Below, piece after piece: positions 6,741 to 16,052 of a DNA stretch of 64,000 nucleotides. Where the stretch lies: NCBI GenBank assembly GCA_052034685.1, contig JBPOIH010000002.1, positions 1 to 64,000 on the forward strand, in the 5' to 3' direction. The translations under genes were made by a program, and so were the position numbers. Source of the stretch: CAYUUR01 sp052034685 (GTDB lineage: Bacteria; Patescibacteriota; Saccharimonadia; Saccharimonadales; CAYUUR01). Below the pieces are notes generated by a model, which worked only from the letters and a program-made list of their open reading frames with translations, had not been told where the DNA came from and did not search any database. Within the stretch, counting starts at the first letter, position 1; each line of letters starts with the position of its first letter.

Positions 6741-8957
6741 CTACTGTTGTTTTGTAGATTTTTCTGTCGCTTTTGCCATGGTGACAGCTTGCAGTTTTGC
6801 CTTAGGGAAGCTGAAACCAAACGTGCTGCCGTTACCCTCTTGACTCTTAAATATGACCGATCCACCTTGCGCCACAATCACCTTCTTTGCCATAAACAGC
6901 CCCAGCCCAGTACCATCTGGACGAGCCTTCTTGGCATTACCGGCACGATAAAACTTACTAAATAGGTGATGCTGCTCGGCCTTTGGTACACCAATACCGT
7001 CATCAACCACTGTGTATTCAATGGCACTACCTTTGTCTTCAAGGTTGATCGTAATGTGCCCGCCCGCCGGGGTGTAATAGATAGCGTTATCAATAAAGTT
7101 CATAATAACCTGGCGTGTCTTGGTTTCATCCAGATTAAGCGTCGGGAAGTCTTTGGGCTTATGGTAGCTCAACGTCAAATCACGACCCTTAGCGGTCTCT
7201 ACAAGCTGCGTGACTTCACCCTCAATCACGTCCGCTAGATTGGTTGGCTTAGCCTCAATCACAAACTTACCAGTACGCAAGCGTGACACGTTCAGCAGGT
7301 CGGCAATCAGATAAACCATTCGTTGTGAGCTAATGAAGGCCTGGTCAAGCAGTTTCTGCTGCTGCTTTGACACTTTGCCAGCATCACCATCAAGCACCAT
7401 ACTCACATATCCCTTGACGCTCGTAAGTGGTGTTCGTAGCTGGTGGGACGCCATACTAATGAACTCGTCCTTGGTTTCATCCAACGCCTTAAGCTTCTCA
7501 TTCGTCCGGCGCAACTTCCGCGTAGCGTCATCGACTTTCGCCTGTAGAGTGACATTGAATTGTTTAATTTCTTCATACTGTAGAGCATTTTGAACAGCAA
7601 TTGCTAGTTCATTGGATGTAATCTCGAGCATATTTGTATCTTGACTATTGAATAGATTGCCACTTTTCTTATACCCTATAAAAACATAACCGATGTTTCT
7701 TTTTGTTGCCTCAGATTTCATCGCAATCGCCATGCTTATATTTAGTTTCCTCATCTTTTCCTTTAAAACCTTCTTATCGTCAAGTTCGTCCTGTTTAACA
7801 ACCCGAGACTCGTGGCTTTTCATCAAGCTCTCCATCTCTCTTATATCTATCGAATTTGAGGTCGCATCTCCTGTACTAACAATGTATGGGCTGGATGAAT
7901 TATTCGAGTTGATGGCAAACAGGCAGAACTCGACCTTTATATACTTCTCGATAACCGCCCCCGACACGGATAGCAGATGACGCAAGTCAATGGTTGAAAC
8001 AATCGCCTGGTTAAATTCGTTCAGAAGATCTTGAGAGTCATAAGCGTCTTGGTAAAATAGCTGGTTGCTTTTCCGATTAAAATACTTCAGAAGAGGATTG
8101 AAGGTAAACGACAAAACTATAGCCAGCACAGCGTATACAATAGGTGCATACTTTGCGCTGTCTGAAAACAATCTTATGGCTTGATCCGCAAAAACAAACA
8201 CAAAAATGCCTACCATCAGCCCAATACTGAGCGTCGATAAAATGTAACCGACGGAGCGCGCCACCAAAAAACGAATATCAAAGAAACGGTGCTTAATAAT
8301 CGCATATGCCACCAGAATAGAGAATATCAGTACGGCGAAATTGCCCAAAAGTAGCAATATTGAATCCGCCTGAACAATCCGTAAAAGAACTATTCCTGTA
8401 ACTGCATTTGTCACTCCAACAATAAGTGTTGCGATTAGCATAATTTTTAACTGGTTCTTTTCGTTAACTTCACGTGTTCTTTTATATTTCTTGATCAGGA
8501 CGACTAAGCTCAAGAAAACCAATGCAAGACTCATTAGATCTGAAAAGTCATATAACGGACCAACATCAACCGGTAAAACTCCGTAGTCGAGAATCTCAAC
8601 GCTTATTACGTTCAATTTCGTTAACGCCAAAGCCGAAAACAGTCCGTAGAGCGATCCGACTATAATCTGCTTCCGCCTGTTGACACTACTGGTGTACGGA
8701 AAGACAAGGACAAGGTAATAGAGCATTAGTGGGACAAGCTGTCCAAACATTAACGCAAATCGTAAAGCCCAGAGGGCAACAATTTCCTGTGATGTGGTAT
8801 CGCTAATGAATAGCAAAGTGAGCCATAAGCTGGATATTAGGTTAAACGCTGCAAAGATTCGATTCTTAAGCCTTTTTGGGTCGTTTAAGAAAACGGCGAG
8901 CCCGATAAGGATCAATCCGATTATGGCAGGTATATAGGCAATTATCTTAAGAATCAT
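6741..8957 (-). CDS. membrane sensor histidine kinase
   Basis: A 738-residue kinase. Residues 1-265 hold about seven or eight transmembrane helices, resembling the 7TM histidine-kinase N-terminal region. A GAF-like domain follows (about 320-460), then a short coiled coil, a HisKA domain with the phospho-acceptor His in EFISMASHQLRTPLTSVKG, and an HATPase_c domain with the N box, a G1 box (VDDGIGVP) and a G2 box (DGTGLGLFMAKK). It should phosphorylate a response regulator. No DNA-binding regulator is adjacent, but three receiver-only regulators lie at 14.5, 16.7 and 21.4 kb. A GATACAAT box lies about 28 bases upstream of the start. Confidence 0.93.
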   Translation of the reverse strand: MILKIIAYIPAIIGLILIGLAVFLNDPKRLKNRIFAAFNLISSLWLTLLFISDTTSQEIVALWALRFALMFGQLVPLMLYYLVLVFPYTSSVNRRKQIIVGSLYGLFSALALTKLNVISVEILDYGVLPVDVGPLYDFSDLMSLALVFLSLVVLIKKYKRTREVNEKNQLKIMLIATLIVGVTNAVTGIVLLRIVQADSILLLLGNFAVLIFSILVAYAIIKHRFFDIRFLVARSVGYILSTLSIGLMVGIFVFVFADQAIRLFSDSAKYAPIVYAVLAIVLSFTFNPLLKYFNRKSNQLFYQDAYDSQDLLNEFNQAIVSTIDLRHLLSVSGAVIEKYIKVEFCLFAINSNNSSSPYIVSTGDATSNSIDIREMESLMKSHESRVVKQDELDDKKVLKEKMRKLNISMAIAMKSEATKRNIGYVFIGYKKSGNLFNSQDTNMLEITSNELAIAVQNALQYEEIKQFNVTLQAKVDDATRKLRRTNEKLKALDETKDEFISMASHQLRTPLTSVKGYVSMVLDGDAGKVSKQQQKLLDQAFISSQRMVYLIADLLNVSRLRTGKFVIEAKPTNLADVIEGEVTQLVETAKGRDLTLSYHKPKDFPTLNLDETKTRQVIMNFIDNAIYYTPAGGHITINLEDKGSAIEYTVVDDGIGVPKAEQHHLFSKFYRAGNAKKARPDGTGLGLFMAKKVIVAQGGSVIFKSQEGNGSTFGFSFPKAKLQAVTMAKATEKSTKQQ

Positions 8958-9016
8958 CTTTGTTTTTCGTTGTTTTTACAAAGTTATTGTATCATGAGTG
9001 ACTAAAGGTTTACACA

Positions 9017-9916
9017 ATGCAAATACAGAGAATTCCTGTGTTCCCAAATTTTTCAAAGCTTGATATTGCTCATCAAGAAGAGTTTGATCGACTGAGTAAA
9101 GATTTTGAACCATATGCAGAATTCAGCTTTCCTTGTCTTTTTTGCTGGGATACTGACGGAAGTACTCAATTATCGGTGTTGAACGGCAACCTGGTAATAC
9201 GAATGCCTGACTATATTACTGGGGAGCCATTTTACTCATTAATTGGTACGTCTATGATTGATGAATCTATGAATCAACTTCTTTCGATTACAGACTCTTT
9301 AAAACTAGTCCCAGAGGTAACAATCGATCATATCAAGCGAGCTGAGAACTTTGTTGTTACGGCCGATCGTGATCAATTTGACTATATATATTCACTTGAT
9401 CAGTTAGTCAACTTACCTGGGGCACACTTCAAGGGTCGCCGAAACAAAAAGGGCCGATTCGTCAAGGTTTACGAAGATCAGCTGCATATCAGTAAGATCA
9501 AATTTGGGTCGTCCGAAACCATACCTCAACTTCTCAATGTATTTGATCGATGGGCTAAACAACGCGGTAGGTCAATCAGTGAAGCCAGTCACGAGCGCTT
9601 GGCGCTATCACGGTTACTGACTGAGTCAACACGATTCAACTTAATTGGAATAGTCGTTGAGGTTGATGACGAAATTGTAGGATTTTCAATAAACGAGATT
9701 GTTCAAAAAAATTACGCCGTATGCCGATTTCAAAAATCACTACTAGACATAGATCACTTGGACGCTTTTCTTTCAAACCTTGTTGCTGTTGAGTTAAAAC
9801 ACTACGGCTGCGATCTGATAAGCTGGGAGCAAGATCTTGGAATAGAAGGGTTGAGGCAATTTAAAGAGTCGTATAAGCCTGTTATGTTTCTTAAAAAATA
9901 CACGGTTACAAAGTAG
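9017..9916 (+). CDS. DUF2156 / LPG-synthase-like acyltransferase-fold protein
   Basis: A 299-residue protein with the layout of the C-terminal domain of phosphatidylglycerol lysyltransferase (DUF2156), a double GNAT fold. The conserved hinge LPGAHFKGRRNKKGRFVK is at about residues 131-149. The second half carries GNAT-like strands (IVVEVDDEIVGFSINEI) and a C-terminal GIEGLRQFKESYKPV motif. There is no membrane flippase domain, so it is a soluble stand-alone enzyme that may move an aminoacyl or acyl group to lipid, peptide or amine. A related protein lies at 13446-14408 next to an ornithine-decarboxylase-like gene. Family assignment is moderate; the substrate is unknown. Confidence 0.7.
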   Translation: MQIQRIPVFPNFSKLDIAHQEEFDRLSKDFEPYAEFSFPCLFCWDTDGSTQLSVLNGNLVIRMPDYITGEPFYSLIGTSMIDESMNQLLSITDSLKLVPEVTIDHIKRAENFVVTADRDQFDYIYSLDQLVNLPGAHFKGRRNKKGRFVKVYEDQLHISKIKFGSSETIPQLLNVFDRWAKQRGRSISEASHERLALSRLLTESTRFNLIGIVVEVDDEIVGFSINEIVQKNYAVCRFQKSLLDIDHLDAFLSNLVAVELKHYGCDLISWEQDLGIEGLRQFKESYKPVMFLKKYTVTK

Positions 9917-9918
9917 TC

Positions 9919-11034
9919 TTAGGCTACCTGCTGCTTACTTAAAGCATAATACTCGATTGCACCCACGGGTTTATCCAGCCCACTGACTGTTGCCACACCA
10001 CTTGCATTTATTGTGTCTGTAACAATATCCGGTATGTAGGTGGTACTTACTTCAGTGCACTCAAATGTAATTAGTAGGTCGGCTCCACGTTTGGCAGCCA
10101 GTTTGATACTGAAATCTACTACATCCGCAGAGTAGCGATTTCCACGCCTAGACTCATCAGAAACTATGCCAGGGAAAATGAATATATTATTTGTAGCGTA
10201 GTACTCTTCATACTCTCTTTCAAACGCGCTCTTATTAAACCAAGGTGCTTTATTTATATCCTGTAAGAAAATCATCAAAGTTGTTATCTCGCCATCAACA
10301 CGATTTACAACTTTTGCAATGTCTCGATCTTTTAGAATATCGATTAATGCTTCCTTGTCAAACCCAGCCAGTGTCGGGTCATTCTCGCCCAATCCTTCAA
10401 ATGGTTTTTCATAAAATGACCACACATGTTCAGCTTCATCGCCCTCAATACTAGCCACAAGGGATGGGCCGTTTCTCGCATCTCTCTCGTAGATTCCCTC
10501 ATCAAGCGCTTGCTCGTATGCCTCAAACATGGTTGGTGCAGTTGACACATTTTGCGCCCCACTATTAATAGCCACATGCCCTACAAAAAAATCTACCCTA
10601 CTTTCGACGCCATCTTCTCCCCCAAATGCTTCAACCCTAAACCTTTGATCTAGTTTTGCCTCGCGTACAAGTTCAGCTATTGGACTTGCATTATCGTCAC
10701 TATACTTTTCAGTAACAACCACTCCACCGCGCTCTATAACTTCTTCAATCATTGATTTAACAGACTCGTGTGATTCCGCGTCAGCTGTAGGCGGGTGGAC
10801 ATAGCAGTAAATATCCGCATTTTTACCATAAGTCCTCTCTAGTAGAGCAGTGTTGTACCATTCAAGTGCCTCAACAGGTACAAGCACTGGGGCACTAACC
10901 TCATTTCCGTCCTGGTTTAGATAGTCGTAGTGTAAGGTTCCTGGGTTTTCTAATGCTCTTTCTAGATCTTCGCCAAAAATGCCGACAACTAGTATTTGAT
11001 TATTCTCAGCCCTGTAATCGCTGTACTCGCTCAT
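9919..11034 (-). CDS. hypothetical protein
   Basis: A 371-residue soluble protein, acidic, starting MSEYSDYRAENN. GGAGAG lies 4 bases before the ATG at 11034, which fits better than the earlier in-frame codon at 11046. It follows the upstream membrane-protein gene by one base and is therefore coupled to it. The C-terminal part (DVVDFSIKLAAKRGADLLIT, then a strand-rich end) could be a GNAT-like fold, but I recognise no motif. The end is convergent with the DUF2156 gene, only 2 bases apart. Confidence 0.65.
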   Translation of the reverse strand: MSEYSDYRAENNQILVVGIFGEDLERALENPGTLHYDYLNQDGNEVSAPVLVPVEALEWYNTALLERTYGKNADIYCYVHPPTADAESHESVKSMIEEVIERGGVVVTEKYSDDNASPIAELVREAKLDQRFRVEAFGGEDGVESRVDFFVGHVAINSGAQNVSTAPTMFEAYEQALDEGIYERDARNGPSLVASIEGDEAEHVWSFYEKPFEGLGENDPTLAGFDKEALIDILKDRDIAKVVNRVDGEITTLMIFLQDINKAPWFNKSAFEREYEEYYATNNIFIFPGIVSDESRRGNRYSADVVDFSIKLAAKRGADLLITFECTEVSTTYIPDIVTDTINASGVATVSGLDKPVGAIEYYALSKQQVA

Positions 11035-11035
11035 A

Positions 11036-11824
11036 TTACTCTCCAACTTGGACTTTTCGCTTAATGTACTTATTATACATGCCCGTCACGCCGGCAAGCA
11101 GTAACAATCCACCAACTATTGTCTTTGGCACACCGAAAGAACCCAGGGCCTCTCCTGTCAAAACCCCTTCAGCCGTAAAGTACACACCCATACAACCTGC
11201 TGTCCTTAAGCCAGATACAACATTCTCCTCCTTGCTCCTTTCAGGATGCACAACTTGCTTTGCTGCTAGTAAAACCGCAGTTCCACCCACCATAGCAATA
11301 GCAGCACGTAAAGGTAATGGGATCTCCTTGTTACTTTCAAAATTCTTACCCGTAATTTTTTCAACACTCTGATGAACTTTCTCAAGAGCCTTTTTAGTAC
11401 CTTTGCCACTTAAAACATCCGCAGCGACAACAGCAGCAAGACCTTCGATAGCAAATGTTGCTAATCCAAATGCAAACGCACTTGCAAGAGTGTTGCCTTG
11501 TGTGGCTTGGTAGGTTGCGCCGAAAACAGCATACCTACTCGCTTCATTACCGAATGATGCTTCAAATGAAAGAAAGCCGGCCTGCAAAGTCCTTTTACTA
11601 TAGTGAATTGGGTCGTTCTGTAGTGCCACTGCCGCATATTGCGCCCGATAGTTTACTGCTTGTGCGTGACCAACAATAAATGAGCCAGCTCTCGCGAGGA
11701 AGCCTTTGCTTACTGAATTGTCAGGGTTGTCCTGGTTAATCTCAACTATTGAGGCATTATTAATATCCAGCTCACTGACACTTTGAGACGGTATTTCTTT
11801 AAATGGGTCTAGATTTTCTTGCAT
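11036..11824 (-). CDS. integral membrane protein, unknown
   Basis: A 262-residue protein. About 110 soluble N-terminal residues are followed by four or five hydrophobic helices (LASAFAFGLATFAIEGLAAVVAA, AAIAMVGGTAVLLAA, and two near the C-terminus) and a basic tail (KYIKRKVQVGE). The ATG at 11824 starts MQENLDPFKEI; an in-frame extension to 11857 would run into the palindrome at 11850-11892. It is the first gene of a pair with 9919-11034. No family is recognised. Confidence 0.6.
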   Translation of the reverse strand: MQENLDPFKEIPSQSVSELDINNASIVEINQDNPDNSVSKGFLARAGSFIVGHAQAVNYRAQYAAVALQNDPIHYSKRTLQAGFLSFEASFGNEASRYAVFGATYQATQGNTLASAFAFGLATFAIEGLAAVVAADVLSGKGTKKALEKVHQSVEKITGKNFESNKEIPLPLRAAIAMVGGTAVLLAAKQVVHPERSKEENVVSGLRTAGCMGVYFTAEGVLTGEALGSFGVPKTIVGGLLLLAGVTGMYNKYIKRKVQVGE

Positions 11825-11849
11825 AAATTTAACCTTGTCGATTGAGTTA

Positions 11850-11892
11850 AAAAACACAGCTCCCTATCATAAGTGATAGCTCGCTGTGTTTT
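11850..11892. terminator. long bidirectional hairpin
   Basis: AAAAACACAGC pairs with GCTGTGTTTTT, with an inner stem CTATCA/TGATAG. A/T runs flank both sides, so it could terminate transcription from either direction. It separates the 11036-11824 gene from the intergenic region holding the small secreted-protein gene. Confidence 0.7.
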
Positions 11893-11948
11893 TCGTCTGA
11901 AAATGAACTTAGTACGACGTTGGATATGTTACTATATTAATATGAAGT

Positions 11949-11988
11949 TGTCAATGTAGTTGACATTGGTGTAGTTATTTGGCATAGT
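11949..11988 (+). promoter_or_regulatory. promoter with palindrome over the -35 box
   Basis: TTGACA (11960-11965), 17 bases, CATAGT (11983-11988), then 7 bases to the ATG at 11996, giving a leaderless mRNA. The -35 box is the right arm of an inverted repeat TGTCAA TGTAG TTGACA (11949-11965), a possible operator. Confidence 0.6.
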
Positions 11989-11995
11989 ATATAAC

Positions 11996-12307
11996 ATGTT
12001 TAAAGAATTAAGACCTGGCACCCTAAACCGAAAGTTTATCGCTATACCTCTGTCCGCGTTTTTTTTATTCAGCGCGCATGATACCCAATCGACAATATCG
12101 CCAAATTACGATCAGCAACAGCAAGAGGATATCAATACAGATTTGAATAGGGTTTGTACGAATATCTATTTTGACAATCCGGATAGGTGTCAGCAAGCAG
12201 AAGACAAAACACACGATATCGGAAGTGATCCCATTTCAAACGCACAATCACTGGGAACAATTTGTACGAATATCTATTTTGACAATCCAGATAGGTGTCA
12301 GCAGTAA
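11996..12307 (+). CDS. small secreted repeat protein
   Basis: A 103-residue protein with a basic N-terminus and a hydrophobic segment (FIAIPLSAFFLFSA, about residues 14-27), probably a signal peptide. The exported part has two nearly identical 15-residue repeats (residues about 53-67 and 89-103), each CTNIYFDNPDRCQQ with two Cys, the second ending at the stop. The encoding DNA is also repeated (about 43 bp, one mismatch), so the duplication is recent. A short, Cys-paired, secreted repeat suggests a signalling, adhesive or toxin-like peptide, but no family is known to me. It is convergent with the decarboxylase gene. Confidence 0.65.
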   Translation: MFKELRPGTLNRKFIAIPLSAFFLFSAHDTQSTISPNYDQQQQEDINTDLNRVCTNIYFDNPDRCQQAEDKTHDIGSDPISNAQSLGTICTNIYFDNPDRCQQ

Positions 12308-12324
12308 AACGTAAATTGACACGT

Positions 12325-13449
12325 TTACTCGGACAGGAAGATTTGGCTGGGTATTTGAAAGTCATTGAACGGAGCGCCATAAACAACTGTGTACGCACCA
12401 GCTGAGCCAAAATATACCTTGTCTCCAATCATAAGTGTCTCTGGCAAAAGTGCGTTATGCGTTATAGTGTCGCAAGAATCGCATGTCGGCCCAGTAAGAA
12501 CATAGTTCGTTAGTTTGGCGTTTGGTCCATCTTTACTGGATGTTACCGGGTATTGAATACTATCTGACTCAAACATTTCGACAAATGCTTGAAACCGCCC
12601 AACATCTAGAAATAGCCAATCCTGATCTCCACGCCTGACTTTACCAATTATTGACGATACAATCACACTACTTTCTGCCACCAAATAGCGTCCAGGCTCG
12701 CACCACAGATCAACTTCGTATGGCAGCTTAGCAACATTTGCACGGATTCTTGCGGCAATATCCTCAATTGAAGGAATCGGCTGACAATGATCTACAGGGA
12801 AACCTCCCCCAATGTTTACCACTTTCATTTTGATGCCTGCCTTTAGCAACTCCTTCATAAGTTTTACTGTCCGCGAAAAAGCAGAGTCCCAAACTTCAAG
12901 ACTTTCCGCTTGAGAGCCAACATGGAAAGCAATTCCTATAGGCTCCAGTCCTTGCTTTCGTGCATAGGTTAAAATTGAGACAGCACTATCAATTGTGGCG
13001 CCAAACTTATCGCTTAGTTTTATCAAGCTACCTTTATTCGATACGTTTATTCGCAAATATACTTTGCTGTGTGGTGCGTATTCGTGTAGCTTATCGACTT
13101 CCTCCGTTGAATCAACTGCATAAAATATGACTCCCTTATCATAAGCCTGTTTTATATGACTAGGGATTTTTACTGGGTTACTGAAAATTACATCTCTTGG
13201 TTCTACATCCAGTTCGGTTAGGCGATCTAACTCACCGATCGACGCAATCTCGAAACCACAACCTGTAGAATAAAGTCTCTTGAGGATAGGCTTAGCTGGA
13301 CATGCCTTAACAGCGTAGTAAATCTTTGTATTGGGCAGGTTAGCCTTTAAGCCATAGAATTGCCGTTGAATATAATCGAGGTCAGTAACCATCAACGGAG
13401 TACTTGCAACACTACCCTTCAAGTATCGTGCATTAAGTCTGCTCGTCAT
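12325..13449 (-). CDS. ornithine/diamino acid decarboxylase-like PLP enzyme (fold type III)
   Basis: A 374-residue enzyme of the ODC/DapDC/LysA family, close to the usual length. The PLP lysine is in IYYAVKACP (near residue 47). A glycine-rich phosphate loop is VVNIGGGFP (about 215-223), EPGR follows near 251, and the active-site Cys motif GPTCDSCD (about 322-329) matches the CDS motif of ornithine and lysine decarboxylases. It would make putrescine or cadaverine, or a related amine. The start codon overlaps the stop of the upstream DUF2156 gene (ATGA), which strongly suggests joint action. Substrate choice cannot be read from sequence. Confidence 0.85.
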   Translation of the reverse strand: MTSRLNARYLKGSVASTPLMVTDLDYIQRQFYGLKANLPNTKIYYAVKACPAKPILKRLYSTGCGFEIASIGELDRLTELDVEPRDVIFSNPVKIPSHIKQAYDKGVIFYAVDSTEEVDKLHEYAPHSKVYLRINVSNKGSLIKLSDKFGATIDSAVSILTYARKQGLEPIGIAFHVGSQAESLEVWDSAFSRTVKLMKELLKAGIKMKVVNIGGGFPVDHCQPIPSIEDIAARIRANVAKLPYEVDLWCEPGRYLVAESSVIVSSIIGKVRRGDQDWLFLDVGRFQAFVEMFESDSIQYPVTSSKDGPNAKLTNYVLTGPTCDSCDTITHNALLPETLMIGDKVYFGSAGAYTVVYGAPFNDFQIPSQIFLSE

Positions 13450-14408
13450 GTCTTGATTGTATCATCATGCCAAACATCTACTGGCCTGACACAATACATG
13501 CGCAAAAAGTTGGTAGGCGCTAACGACAACTTGATGTTTCTGAGTAATGGAAATCCCGAATCAGCCTCGATGTTTACAAATTTTACCCTCTCTTCTTTGA
13601 ACCATCTTGCATACATATATATTGAAATCTCCATTAAATATGGAAGTTCGTAACTAAAACGAGCATGTGACATTATCTTGTAATCGTCAGCAGGGCTATC
13701 TTGTAGAATCAAGAAACTATGTAGCTCTCCATCCAAATACATGCCCAGTCCGTTAAAGCCAAGATCATTAGCCTTACGAATCGCAATCAACAGACAATCC
13801 TCTTCGTGTTTTGCGAAGTTATTCACGCCCCCCTTTAACTTCCATCTGGAAACAAGCTCAATCAGCTCGTCAGCTTGATAAACCGAGCTCAGATCAAGCG
13901 GCGCAACTTTTATTCGCTCATTATTGTATTCATCTAGGAATCGCTTTAATTTCCACTGTTTGTGTCTTGGCAACGCATCAATATTGGCTAGTTGACGACA
14001 GTCCACAATACACTCATCGTGTTCACGCTCTGCAGTAAAGCGAAAGAGTTCTGGGTATCGGACTTGGCTAACCACATGTTCCGGGACATGAGTCAGACAT
14101 TGCTTTTGTCCCTTTGACCGCTGAAAATCAAATACGGCGCAAAAAGTCTCATCGACATTATCGTTACCTAAAACCGTCAAGCCTGAATATTCATCATAAC
14201 CTGGATACCACAAACATATCACCATGTTATTCCCGTGCATGGCAATTCTGCACGGCTCAAGCGCACTCCACCAAGTAAGTAAAGTACCGAAGCTTAGAGA
14301 AGCAGAAGGCTGAAATCGGCTACAAAATTGCTCGTAAAGCTCGCGGTCGGCAAGTGTGAGTTTGGTGAACTCAGGGAAGGTTTTGAAGTGAGAGGCACCT
14401 TTTTGCAT
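13446..14408 (-). CDS. DUF2156 / LPG-synthase-like protein
   Basis: A 320-residue double-GNAT protein related in layout to the 9017-9916 product: an N-terminal GNAT-like half with AMHGNNMVICLWYPGYD, the hinge LPRHKQWKLKRFLDEYN in place of PGxxFKxRRNxxxRF, and a second half with GMYLDGELHSFLIL and an FPLLRNIKLSLAP C-terminal motif. The ATG at 14408 has GGAG 6 bases upstream; a TTG at 14420 is less likely. It is translationally coupled to the decarboxylase downstream, so it may attach an amino-acid- or amine-derived group to an acceptor. The role is inference. Confidence 0.7.
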   Translation of the reverse strand: MQKGASHFKTFPEFTKLTLADRELYEQFCSRFQPSASLSFGTLLTWWSALEPCRIAMHGNNMVICLWYPGYDEYSGLTVLGNDNVDETFCAVFDFQRSKGQKQCLTHVPEHVVSQVRYPELFRFTAEREHDECIVDCRQLANIDALPRHKQWKLKRFLDEYNNERIKVAPLDLSSVYQADELIELVSRWKLKGGVNNFAKHEEDCLLIAIRKANDLGFNGLGMYLDGELHSFLILQDSPADDYKIMSHARFSYELPYLMEISIYMYARWFKEERVKFVNIEADSGFPLLRNIKLSLAPTNFLRMYCVRPVDVWHDDTIKT

Positions 14409-14507
14409 GATGGGCTCCAATTTGCACTTATCGTACTATCTTTTGACAGGAATGAAAATTGCTTGTGCTAGACAGTATGTAATAACTGGTGCACAATAAA
14501 ACTAAAG

Positions 14508-14873
14508 ATGAAACAAAAAGTCGCTGTTATCGAAGATGATCTGCCAATCTGTGAGATGTATGAGTTCAAGCTACAAAACTCTGGGTTTGAGGTCAAGACG
14601 GCTCACAATGGACAGGATGGCTACAAGCTAGTAGAAGTCTTTAAGCCAGATCTTATTCTACTGGACCTCAAAATGCCCATCATGACGGGGGACGCCATGC
14701 TGCAAAAACTCCGCCAAACAGACTGGGGTGCTAACCTGCGCGTTATTATCCTGACAAATATTAGCCGCGACGAAGCACCGCACAGCCTCCGCTTCCTAAA
14801 CGTTGACCGCTATATCGTCAAAGCACACCACACGCCGCAACAGGTAATAGATATCGTCAAAGAACTCATCTAG
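14508..14873 (+). CDS. single-domain response regulator (CheY-like)
   Basis: A 121-residue receiver domain without an output domain. The acidic pair is VIEDDLP (residues 6-12), the phospho-acceptor Asp is in ILLDLKMP (near residue 52), Thr is in VIILTN, and Lys is in YIVKAHH near residue 104. The last 84 bases are duplicated at 16581-16664 with only synonymous differences, and three unknown genes lie between the copies. It may receive phosphate from the histidine kinase at 6.7-9.0 kb. Confidence 0.92.
   Translation: MKQKVAVIEDDLPICEMYEFKLQNSGFEVKTAHNGQDGYKLVEVFKPDLILLDLKMPIMTGDAMLQKLRQTDWGANLRVIILTNISRDEAPHSLRFLNVDRYIVKAHHTPQQVIDIVKELI
14790..14873 (+). repeat. left copy of duplicated response-regulator 3' end
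   Basis: The 3' 84 bases of the response-regulator gene, encoding RFLNVDRYIVKAHHTPQQ and the last ten residues. The partner copy is at 16581-16664. Differences fall at third codon positions plus the stop codon. Confidence 0.85.
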
Positions 14874-14970
14874 CAGTACGGCATTGTTTGAACTTTGGAG
14901 TACGACTCTCTCATCGTTTTCAGATTCTCCGAATTTAATCACAAAGCTTAGCAATTGTTCAGAGTTTCAA

Positions 14971-15486
14971 TCACTTAGAAACTACTTTGTTAACCGCACT
15001 CCGCAATTTGCGGTTGCTCAATGCATAGATTGAGGTTAGCAATTCTAAATCACATCCATTCAAATCATTTGATGTTAGATTATTCTTTGGCCTAAAGATT
15101 GTGTGACCATACCTCAATATAATGCTTGTTATCAACGATCTTTTGATAAGCTCTACGTTTACATCGGATGGTTCCGTAACCTTTTCTTCTATACCTAAAG
15201 TATCCGGGTTGATTTCACTGTTGAAGGCACAAGACTGTGGTATTTGCTCGAGGTTAGCCTTGGTAGCAACAAAAGAAATCTGTCTGCCCTGTGAGTCGTA
15301 AAGTTTAAAGTCGACATCCAGGATTGCTGTCCCGAAATTATACACGTATTCAATGCTGTCGCTTATCTCATCGACAGAATAACCATCTTTATAACGATCA
15401 AGAAGGTAGTAGGGAGACTTTGTGTGGGAAGCTGCCATGTTCATCATCTCCAGAATAACAAACTTCGCATAAATGAGTGTAACCAT
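14971..15486 (-). CDS. hypothetical protein
   Basis: A soluble protein of up to 171 residues. Several ATGs lie near the start. One at the MAASHTKSPYYLLD position has GGAG about 9 bases upstream and may be the true start. The C-terminus is basic (LSNRKLRSAVNKVVSK). No domain is recognised. It is one of three consecutive minus-strand genes enclosed by the duplicated response-regulator 3' end, so it is probably recently acquired. Confidence 0.55.
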   Translation of the reverse strand: MVTLIYAKFVILEMMNMAASHTKSPYYLLDRYKDGYSVDEISDSIEYVYNFGTAILDVDFKLYDSQGRQISFVATKANLEQIPQSCAFNSEINPDTLGIEEKVTEPSDVNVELIKRSLITSIILRYGHTIFRPKNNLTSNDLNGCDLELLTSIYALSNRKLRSAVNKVVSK

Positions 15487-15544
15487 TCTATCGTACTGAT
15501 TATCGCAAATTAAATACTATTGATATCGGGTCACTATTATAAGC

Positions 15545-15961
15545 TCATTTTATGGACGTTTGTTGCGACGAATATGGCTCAAAATGTCGTACTTTGACAA
15601 GTGAACTTTTCCTCTTTAATAGCGCATTAATATTAAACTTCTCTTTACCGACCTGCACTTTGTACGAGGTATGCTGTTTATCATACTCGTGAATTGTTAT
15701 TTTTCCAGCAACCACATCATTAATTAGCTTTCTAAGACTAGGGGCGAGTCGTTCAGGATGTTTTGGATTCTGGAACAATTCGATGGTGTAAGTATCATCG
15801 AAGAGGACTAGGGCTGTCCAGGGCTCAACATCAATTACAATCTTACATGCATCACTGTTTAAAAGAGGGCTTACTTCAAGCCTTCCATCCGCACACTCAA
15901 CTCGCGCCTTGTCTTCAAGGTTCTTTTTTAACTCCAAACACAACTCGTTAAATGCTGTCAT
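15545..15961 (-). CDS. hypothetical protein
   Basis: A 138-residue soluble protein with alternating strands (KIVIDVEPWTALVLFDDTYTIELF) and a helical section (LAPSLRKLINDVVAG), ending in a basic, Ser-rich tail. No motif or membrane segment is seen. It lies 60 bases after the next minus-strand gene and belongs to the three-gene block flanked by response-regulator 3' repeats. Confidence 0.6.
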   Translation of the reverse strand: MTAFNELCLELKKNLEDKARVECADGRLEVSPLLNSDACKIVIDVEPWTALVLFDDTYTIELFQNPKHPERLAPSLRKLINDVVAGKITIHEYDKQHTSYKVQVGKEKFNINALLKRKSSLVKVRHFEPYSSQQTSIK

Positions 15962-16052
15962 TATGTATATGCTTCACTTTAATATATGATGGTTTATTGG
16001 AGATGAGAGTGGCTTTCATTGTTGTGGCTAGAATCTGATAATAGTTATCATT

